A stretch of DNA of 29,178 nt from a virus: positions 1 to 29,178 of IMG/VR virus record IMGVR_UViG_3300032263_000002; one strand, written 5' to 3'. The translations under genes and the position numbers were made by a program. Positions 6,498 to 14,153 of this stretch are shown piece after piece; positions within the stretch are counted from its first letter, which is position 1; each line of letters opens with the position of its first letter. The notes under the pieces are model-generated. The model made no database searches, was not told where the DNA came from, and worked only from the letters and a program-made list of their open reading frames with translations.

Positions 6498-6870
6498 ATT
6501 CCTTAATGTTTTTTGATGATCCAGATGAATTCTTCAATGATATCAAGTATTTAACCACATGATCCAGATGACGATTTTTATGTGGTACACCGAATCCTCA
6601 ATGATTCCGCGAGGTTAACCAGATGATCCAGATGATCCACATGTTTTCTTATATATATATATATATATAATAATAACTACTATTTTATATAAATTACTAT
6701 AAAGTTTACAAATCATCTGGATCATCTGGATCATGTGGTAAAGACATCGTAATCATTGAGGAATTTGGTGTGCCAGATACTGGATTTCGTCGGAAATCAT
6801 CTGGTACATGTGGTTAAATACTTGATATCATTGAAGAAATCATCTGGATCATGTGGATCATTAAGGAAAT
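6498..6870. repeat. large imperfect inverted repeat with six 13-bp GATC iterons and AT-rich core
   Basis: This is most of the gene-free gap 6378-6933. Arm matches include a perfect 32-bp inverted pair (6530-6561 with 6807-6838), 17 bp (6623-6639 with 6718-6734) and 11 bp (6596-6606 with 6751-6761), all centred near 6680-6684. The exact 13-mer ATGATCCAGATGA occurs at 6516, 6559 and 6623, and in reverse orientation at 6713, 6722 and 6840: three per arm. At least eight GATC sites fall in the arms. The centre (about 6645-6710) is almost pure A/T with an (AT)n run. It may be a replication origin, a partition site or a shared operator for the divergent promoters. Confidence 0.85.
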
Positions 6871-6877
6871 ACGAGTT

Positions 6878-6888
6878 TATAATTGACA
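6878..6888 (+). promoter_or_regulatory. candidate rightward promoter elements
   Basis: A perfect TATAAT at 6878-6883 would start transcription near 6890; its -35 region (about 6854-6860) is poor and lies at the edge of the right palindrome arm, so it may need an activator. A TTGACA at 6883-6888 has only a weak -10 (tacaaa, 15-base spacer). One of these probably drives the virion genes. Confidence 0.45.
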
Positions 6889-6933
6889 ACTCGCCCACTC
6901 GGATACAAAGACATATTGTAGATAGGAGGTCAA

Positions 6934-7158
6934 ATGAAAATATTGCTCACACTCTTCCTCGCGGGTTGCGGCTCCTTTTTGGGCCCTATGGTCACAGAGA
7001 CATGTCTGGACGCTTGTGCGCTCTCCGCTGCCCCCTCGGTAGAGACGTGCTATCGAGCATGCGACCTATTACCGCTCGGGCCTGCTAACGGGTGCGACGT
7101 ATTCTGCGATGACATCATGATCGAGGCCATGGAGGCATGCGATGCGAAGTGCCGTTAG
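6934..7158 (+). CDS. small Cys-rich lipoprotein with four C-x3-C motifs
   Basis: 74 residues. The ATG has AGGAGG four bases upstream. MKILLTLFLAGC is a very short signal with an L-A-G-C lipobox, so the mature protein should begin at the lipidated Cys12 and sit on a membrane. Eight further cysteines form four C-x3-C pairs (CLDAC, CYRAC, CDVFC, CDAKC), spaced like helix-turn-helix disulphide proteins. It is the first rightward gene and overlaps the next by 17 bases. Possible roles are an outer spanin, superinfection exclusion or another envelope function; nothing in the sequence decides. No membrane-anchored inner-spanin partner is visible beside it. Confidence 0.75.
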   Translation: MKILLTLFLAGCGSFLGPMVTETCLDACALSAAPSVETCYRACDLLPLGPANGCDVFCDDIMIEAMEACDAKCR

Positions 7159-7447
7159 CCGATTGAAGCCCGATGTCGCTAAGCGAATTTGGGCACTCAC
7201 TCGCGAGGGCACAATGTCTACTGAGGAGATCTTGGTACGACTAGATCAATATAGAACGTATTATATACATTTATGGGAGCATCTCCTCGAGTCGGGTAAC
7301 CCTTCGGATACTGAGATGTGCTTGACGATGACCAAGGCGATCACGTGTCTATTCGAAGACCTCCGGAATGAGAGGGGCCGTGCTGATGTGATCATCGAGC
7401 GCACGATCATGCAATACCCTCTGGTGCTTGAGGCGCTCGAAGCGTGA
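7142..7447 (+). CDS. putative terminase small subunit
   Basis: 101 residues, with a GGAGG six bases before ATG 7142, overlapping the lipoprotein end. It is mostly helical-looking and charged, with no family motif that I recognise. The assignment rests on position: its stop overlaps the GTG start of the large terminase as GTGA, the usual place for a DNA-recognising small subunit. The N-terminal stretch (KPDVAKRIWALTREGTMSTE) could be a short helix-turn-helix. It could equally be an unrelated small protein. Confidence 0.45.
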   Translation: MRSAVSRLKPDVAKRIWALTREGTMSTEEILVRLDQYRTYYIHLWEHLLESGNPSDTEMCLTMTKAITCLFEDLRNERGRADVIIERTIMQYPLVLEALEA

Positions 7448-8865
7448 AATTAGTCTCAAATATTTACCGTCGGCTAGACCTAGACGGCAAGCCTATCATT
7501 GGCCCCCCATATCCTAAGCAGCTGGAAGTGTTGCGTGAACTATTTCGTGAGCCATATAATGGCGAGTTGCGCAAGCTCCATTTGTCTTGCGGGTGGGGCT
7601 TCGGGAAGACGTATCTCGGCATTGACATAGCACAGGCTTTGTTGGATTTGGGACCAAATAGCAATGGGTGGTTCATTGAACCGACAGCCCAAATGATGTA
7701 TGGTCACTTCTTGGGCACCTGGCAACGCACAGTGCCGCCTGAGTTGTATACGCACAACAAGGAGCGTCGCACTATCACGTGGCTGCGGACAGGCTCCACC
7801 CTTCGGTACGAGCATCGCAATACCACTGGGTCGCTTCAACATACACTGGACAAATTCCAGGGTCACAATATCGCATGGTATATAGATGACGAGGCAGCTA
7901 CCGGATGTCACCCAGAGGTACATCGATGTCTAAGAGGACGTGTTAGACAACCGCAAGCGCCTCTGTACGCCATTGTGACGCTCTCTACGCCTCGTATGGG
8001 TCCCTACGCTGATCTTATCAACGAGAGCGGCTCAGTGGTCATCAGGGGCCGTACAGAGGATAATCCATTTTTATCGCCTCAAATCGTGGCGGATATGAGA
8101 GCCTCCATGTCGAGAGCGCAAGCAGCTCGCGATATGGATGGAGAACTCATAGCTCTTGAAGACCAAATATGGGACATGGTCGACCTAGAGCACCCGTGGC
8201 CTGTTGGGAATGTGGACTATAATCATCCTCGGTTTAACAGTAATCTACCATGGTATCTAGGGATAGACATTGGGTCCTCTACCGGGGCTTATGTCGTGGT
8301 GCAACCAGTGCCCGATGGCATTAGGCGAGGTGAGCCTAGGTGGGTCATTGTTGCCGACTATTGCCCGCAGGCTAATGCTGACGTACGTCGGGCTTTTCGG
8401 CGTCTGAGAGAAGAATTTGGCGTCCCTGCAGGTGTGGTAGCCGGTGCTGACATCAACACAAGGGCCTCTACGGACGGCGCAACTGTGTCATACTTTGTAC
8501 GCAAGATATTTGGCAACGTGCGAATCATGATCGCGGATGAACATGTGACTCCCAGACATACCGCATACGACCTTACTAATTATTTGTTCAGGTCGGCGGA
8601 TGGTACCCGTAGATTGACAGTGGCCTCCAGTTTGGTCGACGGTGATAGGCCGGGTGTGTTAGACAAAGACTCCAAACGTGGCATAGTAGAGATGGTCCAA
8701 CAAGACATTTGGCCACCGATTGAAGAAGTTCGACAAGGGCAATACTTGCCCAAAGGACAAAAAATACGTGTGTCTCATATAAGGGATGCACTTCTCAATG
8801 TGGCCTCCGAGGCCATTAGGCCTCCCACATGGGCAGGCGACCCAGATGATAAACCATGGCACTAA
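7444..8865 (+). CDS. terL: terminase large subunit (packaging ATPase / nuclease)
   Basis: 473 residues, GTG start overlapping the previous stop (GTGA). This motor cuts concatemeric DNA and pumps it into the prohead through the portal. Walker A is GWGFGKT (residues 50-56, K55). Walker B is YIDDEA (146-151, E150 catalytic). The coupling motif is VTLSTPR (178-184). The C-terminal RNase H-like nuclease shows YLGIDIGS (D275), AGADINT (D337) and HIRDALLN (D448) as candidate metal ligands. Length is normal for the family. It stands directly before the portal block, as is usual. Confidence 0.93.
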   Translation: MKLVSNIYRRLDLDGKPIIGPPYPKQLEVLRELFREPYNGELRKLHLSCGWGFGKTYLGIDIAQALLDLGPNSNGWFIEPTAQMMYGHFLGTWQRTVPPELYTHNKERRTITWLRTGSTLRYEHRNTTGSLQHTLDKFQGHNIAWYIDDEAATGCHPEVHRCLRGRVRQPQAPLYAIVTLSTPRMGPYADLINESGSVVIRGRTEDNPFLSPQIVADMRASMSRAQAARDMDGELIALEDQIWDMVDLEHPWPVGNVDYNHPRFNSNLPWYLGIDIGSSTGAYVVVQPVPDGIRRGEPRWVIVADYCPQANADVRRAFRRLREEFGVPAGVVAGADINTRASTDGATVSYFVRKIFGNVRIMIADEHVTPRHTAYDLTNYLFRSADGTRRLTVASSLVDGDRPGVLDKDSKRGIVEMVQQDIWPPIEEVRQGQYLPKGQKIRVSHIRDALLNVASEAIRPPTWAGDPDDKPWH

Positions 8866-8867
8866 TA

Positions 8868-8999
8868 ATGGATACTTCGCAAATAATGGACGCGAGTGCT
8901 GGTGAGGCAACCCTTACCGACGAAGAATTTGATACCTTATGCGCAATATTGGCAGAGTGGTTTAAATATTGCATGGAGGATGACGTTGATGACTACTAA
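8868..8999 (+). CDS. tiny acidic protein of unknown function
   Basis: 43 residues beginning MDTSQIMDASAGEATLTDEE, starting two bases after the large terminase stop. It contains FDTLCAILAEWFKYCMEDD and is strongly acidic. There is no clear ribosome site of its own, so it would rely on reinitiation after the terminase stop. The GGAGG for the next gene lies inside it. It fills an otherwise empty gap, which supports it. Function unknown. Confidence 0.5.
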   Translation: MDTSQIMDASAGEATLTDEEFDTLCAILAEWFKYCMEDDVDDY

Positions 9000-9168
9000 A
9001 CCATGGTTCAAGAGCCGACTGTTGTGGCTCGGGGTCACTGCCGTCATGACAGCCGCAGTTAATTGGCTCGCCACAGGCGACACTGACCCGCGTAATCTCG
9101 CTATTGGTGCACTCGGTGCTTTGGTGGTCATATTGAGGCCACTCACTACTACTCGGTTGGTCCCCTAA
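8989..9168 (+). CDS. small membrane protein, holin-like
   Basis: 59 residues from the ATG at 8989, chosen because GGAGG lies nine bases upstream; a longer open frame back to 8896 has no ribosome site. A basic N-terminus (MTTKPWFKSR) is followed by two hydrophobic segments (LLWLGVTAVMTAAVNWLA and LAIGALGALVVILRPL) joined by a short polar turn (TGDTDPRN). This topology suits a class II holin or the small W-F-K-S/T-x-W membrane proteins found beside phage structural genes. It overlaps the portal start by one base. A holin role is not shown. Confidence 0.7.
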   Translation: MTTKPWFKSRLLWLGVTAVMTAAVNWLATGDTDPRNLAIGALGALVVILRPLTTTRLVP

Positions 9169-10802
9169 TGTCTGGGCTAATCAGGCATCTGTGGGATGAC
9201 CTGACCTCCAACTCGGACGACCAATGGACAGAGGAGGTGTGGGTCGAGCCCGACGCGGTGCAAACGGGAACTATCCTCGGTTATTTCGGCCGAGTGTCGG
9301 ACAAGGCACAAATCCGAGAGGCGATCGTCAAGCGATACGGGACACGAATTAAGACTGTTGTCGACCCCGTCACCGGCCAAAAAACGGAGACCTACACCAA
9401 AGCGGGATTCGTTGACCGGATGCTGGCAGGCCATATCGAGACAGTGTCGACGGGTCTCGGGCATAAAATCACCTCGGTGTTCGCTAATTTATTCTCTGAG
9501 CCTGGACAAAAATTTGCCCTCGTCCCCCCAACGGATAGTACCGATGTATCCGAGTTGGCCGAGTATCTCGACGCGTCAAGAGAGGGGTCCAATTATTTGG
9601 CCTCACTGGTCGAGGCCGATGAGATGTCAGTCCAATTAGGCTCCTCTATCATATGGCTAGAGTATCGTGAGGGGGCGGTCCATTATCGTGTGGTCGACCC
9701 CGGCAAAGTCGCCATTCGATTCGATGGTGCGATTGAGTCGGATGGCAAACTCAGACCTGTCAATTACCTGGACCTCGAAGATGCAACATGCGTCATAATT
9801 GAGACAGGCACAGTTGATGCGTTGACCAAGACCTACGTGGCGATATTTGCCAGGTCGTATAAATATCCGCTCGGTAGATACGTGGTATACAAGAGCGCTG
9901 TCGATGGTAAGGACGTCCCCGATGTCGGTTCGAGCGGCTGTTTTGACTGGCGGACTGAGTCTGGAGACCTCGCCAACCCGTTGAGTTGGTACGCTGAGCA
10001 ACAACAAAATCTTCCTATACCAGAGTATCCACTGGTGATACTCTTGAGCGGACAAGTACAAAGGGACCGCTTATTGCCGATTTCCACGTCCCTGCTGGAA
10101 GAATCGATTGAAGCAGACATTGCAGCCAGTCATCTAAGGGCGATTGCCGGTGATAATGCACGTGGTACCCTCAAGTTAATGCGGTCGAATAGGAGTGCTA
10201 CGCTACCATTGCCCGAGTCGTTAAGAGGCGATGTGGTGCTCTATGACGGCGATGACCTTGACGCGGTCAATACGGACTCCAGGGCTACAGAGGTCGGTTG
10301 GTCGTTACTTCGAGAGCAGATGGTCACCTCCGCACAAGGCTGGTCGGTACCTGATTATTATATTTCGTCGGAAGACCATACGATTGAAGCTGCCAGTGGT
10401 GTAGCCTTGCAAATCAGAGCGATCCCATTGAAGAAGGCACGTGATAGGCGAGTGTCTATCAATGCACCGTCGGTCTCCAAATTGTTCGAGATCGAGAAGG
10501 CGCTCAATATTATATATGATAAAGAGCTGTTCAAGCGTGGGCTACAAGAGTTACTCGAACAATGTAGTCAAACATGGGATCCGGGGGAACTTAATCTGCC
10601 AGAGCCCGAAAAAGAGCGTATCGAGAACATTAAATCCTTGACGGAGCAAGGGTTATATGACACTATAGAGGCACTCAAAGCAGCATATCGACTCCCATCG
10701 GATGCTGACGCGGTGGAGAAATATGAGGCTCTTAAACAACGAGCTGCTAAATATCCACCGTTAAAAGAGGAACCGGTGTCCCCAGAGACACCGTTTGATT
10801 GA
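9168..10802 (+). CDS. portal protein
   Basis: 544 residues. It lies directly after the terminase and before scaffold and capsid, and its length fits a portal. The sequence has the usual layout: an alpha/beta wing and clip region (e.g. VDPGKVAIRFDG), a stem/crown region with IPEYPLVILLSGQVQRDRLL and SLLEESIEADIAASHLRAI, and a C-terminal helical part rich in charged residues (EKERIENIKSLTEQGLYDTI). It would form the dodecameric gate of the head, bound by terminase and later by neck proteins. Recognition rests on position and general pattern; the subfamily is not certain. Confidence 0.82.
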   Translation: MSGLIRHLWDDLTSNSDDQWTEEVWVEPDAVQTGTILGYFGRVSDKAQIREAIVKRYGTRIKTVVDPVTGQKTETYTKAGFVDRMLAGHIETVSTGLGHKITSVFANLFSEPGQKFALVPPTDSTDVSELAEYLDASREGSNYLASLVEADEMSVQLGSSIIWLEYREGAVHYRVVDPGKVAIRFDGAIESDGKLRPVNYLDLEDATCVIIETGTVDALTKTYVAIFARSYKYPLGRYVVYKSAVDGKDVPDVGSSGCFDWRTESGDLANPLSWYAEQQQNLPIPEYPLVILLSGQVQRDRLLPISTSLLEESIEADIAASHLRAIAGDNARGTLKLMRSNRSATLPLPESLRGDVVLYDGDDLDAVNTDSRATEVGWSLLREQMVTSAQGWSVPDYYISSEDHTIEAASGVALQIRAIPLKKARDRRVSINAPSVSKLFEIEKALNIIYDKELFKRGLQELLEQCSQTWDPGELNLPEPEKERIENIKSLTEQGLYDTIEALKAAYRLPSDADAVEKYEALKQRAAKYPPLKEEPVSPETPFD

Positions 10803-10810
10803 TCCCCATT

Positions 10811-10909
10811 GTGGTCTCTGTTGACTGCGTTACACTAACACTGTTGACGCCCCCCAAGCGATAGATCTCCCATCTATAAAACAAACGTAACGCAGTCAAC
10901 AGAGACCAC
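10811..10909. repeat. 23-bp perfect inverted repeat between portal and scaffold
   Basis: Arms 10811-10833 and 10887-10909 are exact reverse complements over 23 bp, separated by 53 bases that hold a smaller stem (atagat 10861-10866 with atctat 10872-10877). It fills the 125-base portal-scaffold gap, the longest gap in the rightward operon. No T-run follows, so it is not a normal terminator. In RNA the long stem would be a good RNase III substrate. The ribosome site of the scaffold gene begins just after it. Confidence 0.88.
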
Positions 10910-10927
10910 TAATCACCGGAGAAAATA

Positions 10928-11527
10928 ATGGAAAAAGAACTCGATTTGGGTGCAGAAGGCACCGATGCCACACCTGACGTACAAGACGTAGAGGCGGTTG
11001 TTGAACCAAAAGACGAATCTTGGATCAAAGAATTGATTGCGGCCAAAGCGGAATTGGACAAAATCAAGTCGGATCAGGCAGAACGCGAAGCCCAAGCGGA
11101 ACGGGACAAAGCGGAGCAAGAAGGGCGACTCGATGAGGCGCTCGCACTCGAGAAATCTAGGTATGAGGAGCTTAAGAAAAAATATCAAGCTGATACGACT
11201 CGGTTGCAACTAAATGCTGCATTTGCTACGGCTGACATAGCAGACCTACGTGCAATCAAGCTCTTCGAAGACGAATTTAACCCGGAGACTGAAGATGCAG
11301 CTGCATTTGTTGCGCGGATCAAGGCGGATCCAGCAAATGCCCTGTACTTTCGGGATCCTAAATCGAGACCTATTCAGACACCCCCAATGAGTGCCGCGCG
11401 AGGAACAATTGATCCATTTGTTCCCGAGCGTGACAGTGAGACATGGCTCAAATCTAGTGACCCGAAAAAGCGGGAACGCGCCATAGCTCATCATAGGGAG
11501 GTGTATCGAAAGAAATATGGTCTTTAG
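10928..11527 (+). CDS. capsid scaffold protein
   Basis: 199 residues, ATG with a GGAG seven bases upstream. It has an acidic N-terminus, then a long charged coiled coil (about residues 30-90, rich in E, K, A and Q), then a more globular basic C-terminus (KRERAIAHHREVYRKKYGL). Size, composition and place just before the capsid gene are typical of internal scaffolds that guide prohead assembly and then leave. The C-terminal basic part would bind the capsid protein. No protease motif is visible here or nearby. Confidence 0.82.
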   Translation: MEKELDLGAEGTDATPDVQDVEAVVEPKDESWIKELIAAKAELDKIKSDQAEREAQAERDKAEQEGRLDEALALEKSRYEELKKKYQADTTRLQLNAAFATADIADLRAIKLFEDEFNPETEDAAAFVARIKADPANALYFRDPKSRPIQTPPMSAARGTIDPFVPERDSETWLKSSDPKKRERAIAHHREVYRKKYGL

Positions 11528-11536
11528 GACGAAAAC

Positions 11537-12445
11537 ATGTATGATTTTGACACAGCTGGTTTCATTCAGACTGTAGTTATGCCAGAGGTAGAAGACACCC
11601 GGTTTGTGAAGCCTTATAGGGAATTGGTATCCAATTTTTCTGAGGAGACTGAGAACGAAGGTGGTCCCTCGATCGTTAAGCAGTTGATTACCTCGAGCAC
11701 GTCAACCGCACGAAATTTCACGAAATCTGATGTTGACCCACAGTCCGGTACCTTCGCTGGTGCGGTTGCAAGGTGGGATTACACGTACCAAGAGGCAGCT
11801 GCCACTGTCCACAATATCGATATCAACCAAGCCCGCAATAAAGGCGTTCTCGGTATTGAGAATCTACTCACACAGTCGGTAGGGATGGCCGCTGACGGTC
11901 TTTGGTCGTTGATTTACGACAATGTCTACGCGCAAATCAAGGCCGACCTCTTGAATTCAGGAACCTTTTCGGACGCGGCGCTTAATCGGTCGACTTATCC
12001 GACTTTGGCACTGTATAATGACGTCACCGATGCCACTATTACGGTGTCGGATCTCCGGACGTGCCAGTTTCAGACGACATTCAACAAAAATGGGGTTGAC
12101 CCCTCGCAGTACGTATTCCTCATGGAGCCTACCGTGTATCACCAAGTGCAACCACAGATTGCGCTGCTAAATACCTGGAATCAAACGAATACCGGGGCAC
12201 CGGTCAAGGGTGGTTATGCCCCGATCGCAGAGTTCCAGGGCTCGAAAGTAGCAATTGCGCAAGGTATGACTGTGGGCGATGTATTCTTCATTCGGCCGCA
12301 AGACGTGAAAATCCGTAAGCACATGGAGTTCACAACCGAAGTCAAGCAGACTGGCGCGTTCACAACTAAGATTATTCTCCGAGTCGGCATTAATGCGTAT
12401 GTGGAGAATGTGGGCAAGCAAGGCATGCTCACCAACAAGGACTAA
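11537..12445 (+). CDS. major capsid protein (HK97 fold)
   Basis: 302 residues. It follows the scaffold by nine bases. The pattern fits an HK97-type coat: an N-arm, an E-loop region around residues 45-75 (SIVKQLITSSTSTARNF), a spine-helix region (NKGVLGIENLLTQSVGMAAD) and a C-terminal domain ending with repeated beta strands (FRRP-type turn FFIRPQDVKIRKHMEF, TKIILRVGINAYVEN). The length suits an unprocessed coat protein. The ribosome site is weak (GGACGA), which is odd for the most abundant virion protein; coupling to the scaffold stop may compensate. Confidence 0.82.
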   Translation: MYDFDTAGFIQTVVMPEVEDTRFVKPYRELVSNFSEETENEGGPSIVKQLITSSTSTARNFTKSDVDPQSGTFAGAVARWDYTYQEAAATVHNIDINQARNKGVLGIENLLTQSVGMAADGLWSLIYDNVYAQIKADLLNSGTFSDAALNRSTYPTLALYNDVTDATITVSDLRTCQFQTTFNKNGVDPSQYVFLMEPTVYHQVQPQIALLNTWNQTNTGAPVKGGYAPIAEFQGSKVAIAQGMTVGDVFFIRPQDVKIRKHMEFTTEVKQTGAFTTKIILRVGINAYVENVGKQGMLTNKD

Positions 12446-12456
12446 TAGGAGATAAC

Positions 12457-12816
12457 ATGGCATTTTCAGCAGCTTTGAGCACGAATCAGCAGGGTGTTAC
12501 CGCGATTGCCGGTATTGATTATTTTGGCATTTTCACGATTACTCCTGATAGTAGTTGTGACGCCACGGGCGAGGCCGTCGACCTGACAGACTATTTTTCG
12601 ACTATCGACGCGGTTATCCCGTGCGGAGTAAGCGCCATCGCGGCCGCAGGGTATGTACCAGCGTTCTTCTTCACCCCAGGCGCTGCTCATACGTCCAGTA
12701 GCTTGAAGGTAGTATTTATGAATCAAGATGGGGACGCAGGTGCCTTGGAGCCCGCCTCCGCAGTTGACCTCTCCTCCTATACCTTTCAAGTGATGGTCTA
12801 TGGAAAAATGAAATAA
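12457..12816 (+). CDS. capsid accessory (decoration-like) protein
   Basis: 119 residues, ATG after AGGAG. It is rich in beta-forming and small residues (e.g. GIDYFGIFTITPDSS, TFQVMVYGKMK), has three cysteines and carries no signal peptide. It lies 11 bases after the capsid gene, where head-decoration or stabilising proteins usually stand. No family is recognised; the call is from position and composition. Confidence 0.5.
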   Translation: MAFSAALSTNQQGVTAIAGIDYFGIFTITPDSSCDATGEAVDLTDYFSTIDAVIPCGVSAIAAAGYVPAFFFTPGAAHTSSSLKVVFMNQDGDAGALEPASAVDLSSYTFQVMVYGKMK

Positions 12817-12823
12817 TTTGCGA

Positions 12824-12843
12824 AACGGGGCTCCGGTCCCGTT
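12824..12843 (+). terminator. GC-rich hairpin after the capsid block, weak terminator or processing site
   Basis: aacggg (12824-12829) pairs with cccgtt (12838-12843), with an eight-base loop, eight bases after the accessory protein stop. There is no T-run, so termination is likely partial at most. It could protect the abundant capsid mRNA from 3' decay. Confidence 0.3.
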
Positions 12844-12903
12844 ATTCGGGTGTTGTGGCCCGAGTCTGATGAGCAGCTAGCGGGTCCGAGGAGGGACGAG
12901 CGC

Positions 12904-13545
12904 ATGAAAGTTATTGATTACGATTATTTGAACCGAGCACGTAGTGCCACATTGCGGATGGACAGAGCGCACGAGATTTTAAGGGAATATGCTCCGAATG
13001 ATCCTCCATATCTGAGCAATGTCTATGCAAATTTAGACCAAGGCAGCCAAACTATACTGATCGCTCTTGCTGAGCAAGAGCAACAACAGAAGCGACCGGG
13101 CGGTACTCCGTTCACGTGGAATCTGTTGGTCAGACGCGACGAATTCGGCAATATACCCGCAGCTGGTGAATATGTCGAGCGTGTTATCCCGATAAACCGC
13201 AAGGACCGCGAGGGCGCACCCGTTCAATCTAAGATCATCAATGCCGCTATGCTAGATGGTTCGTTCTCGGAAAAATTTGAGATGCGTACTAAGTATCTCA
13301 TCGATTCTAAAGGCTGTATCCAGTGTACTTTTTCAGATGCCGGATATTTTTTGTACAATTGGGGCGTGCATCATAAGACTAACCGAGGTATCACCACGCG
13401 TCCGGAGTTGTCCGCCGAGCCGTATGACACCCCCGAGGGTAAATTGCATGTGTGGTACTGGCGATACAGCGAAGTAGATGCAGAAGATTACCTGAAATTG
13501 CCCGATCGCGTAGTTGGGCTAAGTCGCAAAAGAGGCGGTAAATGA
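12904..13545 (+). CDS. unknown protein of the head module
   Basis: 213 residues from ATG 12904, which has AGGAGGG eight bases upstream; the open frame extends to 12850 without a ribosome site. The sequence is mixed alpha/beta with a Q/E-rich helix (ALAEQEQQQKRPGGTP) and a C-terminal half rich in aromatic residues (YFLYNWGVHHKTNRG, LHVWYWRYSEVDAEDY). It overlaps the next gene by four bases (ATGA). It is probably a virion or head-completion component by location; the family is not recognised. Confidence 0.7.
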   Translation: MKVIDYDYLNRARSATLRMDRAHEILREYAPNDPPYLSNVYANLDQGSQTILIALAEQEQQQKRPGGTPFTWNLLVRRDEFGNIPAAGEYVERVIPINRKDREGAPVQSKIINAAMLDGSFSEKFEMRTKYLIDSKGCIQCTFSDAGYFLYNWGVHHKTNRGITTRPELSAEPYDTPEGKLHVWYWRYSEVDAEDYLKLPDRVVGLSRKRGGK

Positions 13546-14153
13546 GAGCAATCTATTCGGTGTTGCCGGATAACGGTCGATCGTTAGAGATAGACGACAA
13601 TACCGCTCTGTGGCTCATGCGCATGTGTGTGGGCGAAGGCGGCCGAAGTTGTTCTCGCAAAAAGGCCAGTGCGTTGTTGTGGGCGATCACTAATCGATAT
13701 CTGTTGTATCCTGCTACCGAGCGCATCGTGGCTCTTGCGCCTGGATATGGCAATCTCGACCCACACGAGCATCCTTTCGTCGGTGTTATCCGGATGTTCT
13801 CGCAACCGATTAATCGTCGGTGGATGAAGGGTGGAGACAAGGCCATCAAGTGGGCTGGCACAGAATTTGCCAGTCCGGCTAGACTAAAACGACGGGCTGA
13901 AATAGTGCGATTAACGGACATCCCAGATCGCATTAGCCGAGCGGTCACACAATTTGCCGAGGGGCTGCTGTTTCCTCCGGAAGAATTAACGCGACTCAAT
14001 CGACCTCGGATTAGCGATTGGGCGAGCTTGAAAAAGACACCACAAAAATTCCCATGGGGGATTAATATCGCCGGGGATTGGTTCTTCGAGAGTCGTATTC
14101 TCCGCGAGGGCACTGTGATTGTGAGACTGCCAGGAGATAATATTAATGAGTAG
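13542..14153 (+). CDS. putative peptidoglycan hydrolase-like virion protein
   Basis: 203 residues. The N-terminal half reads ALWLMRMCVGEGGRSCSRKK, then ASALLWAITNRYLLYP, then FVGVIRMFSQPINRRW. This matches my recollection of phage proteins with a lysozyme- or SleB-like active site, in which the Glu of the G-E-G-G motif (E32) would be catalytic, with an N-R-Y and an F-S-Q-P-x-N motif. The second half is unassigned (RISDWASLKKTPQKFP, GTVIVRLPGDN). There is no signal peptide. It may be the lysis enzyme (the two-TM protein at 8989 could be its holin) or a virion-borne muralytic enzyme. Overlaps flank both ends (ATGA with the gene before, eight bases with the gene after). Confidence 0.5.
   Translation: MRAIYSVLPDNGRSLEIDDNTALWLMRMCVGEGGRSCSRKKASALLWAITNRYLLYPATERIVALAPGYGNLDPHEHPFVGVIRMFSQPINRRWMKGGDKAIKWAGTEFASPARLKRRAEIVRLTDIPDRISRAVTQFAEGLLFPPEELTRLNRPRISDWASLKKTPQKFPWGINIAGDWFFESRILREGTVIVRLPGDNINE

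Noticed and set aside
6645-6711. AT-rich core as a sign of poor sequence or assembly
   Set aside because: The flanking arms match each other over long stretches centred on it, so it is more likely a real melting region, although the exact length of the (AT)n run may be uncertain.
6756-7088. Open frame of 110 codons across the palindrome and the lipoprotein gene
   Set aside because: It has no ribosome site and overlaps the lipoprotein, which has AGGAGG and a lipobox.
8896-8988. Longer start for the small membrane protein
   Set aside because: No ribosome site; the added residues overlap the 43-codon acidic gene in another frame. GGAGG supports the start at 8989.
10811-10909. Rho-independent terminator after the portal gene
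   Set aside because: There is no T-run after the second arm, and the loop of 53 bases is far longer than in terminators.
12850-12903. Longer start for the protein after the capsid block
   Set aside because: No ribosome site precedes 12850, while 12904 has AGGAGGG at the right distance.
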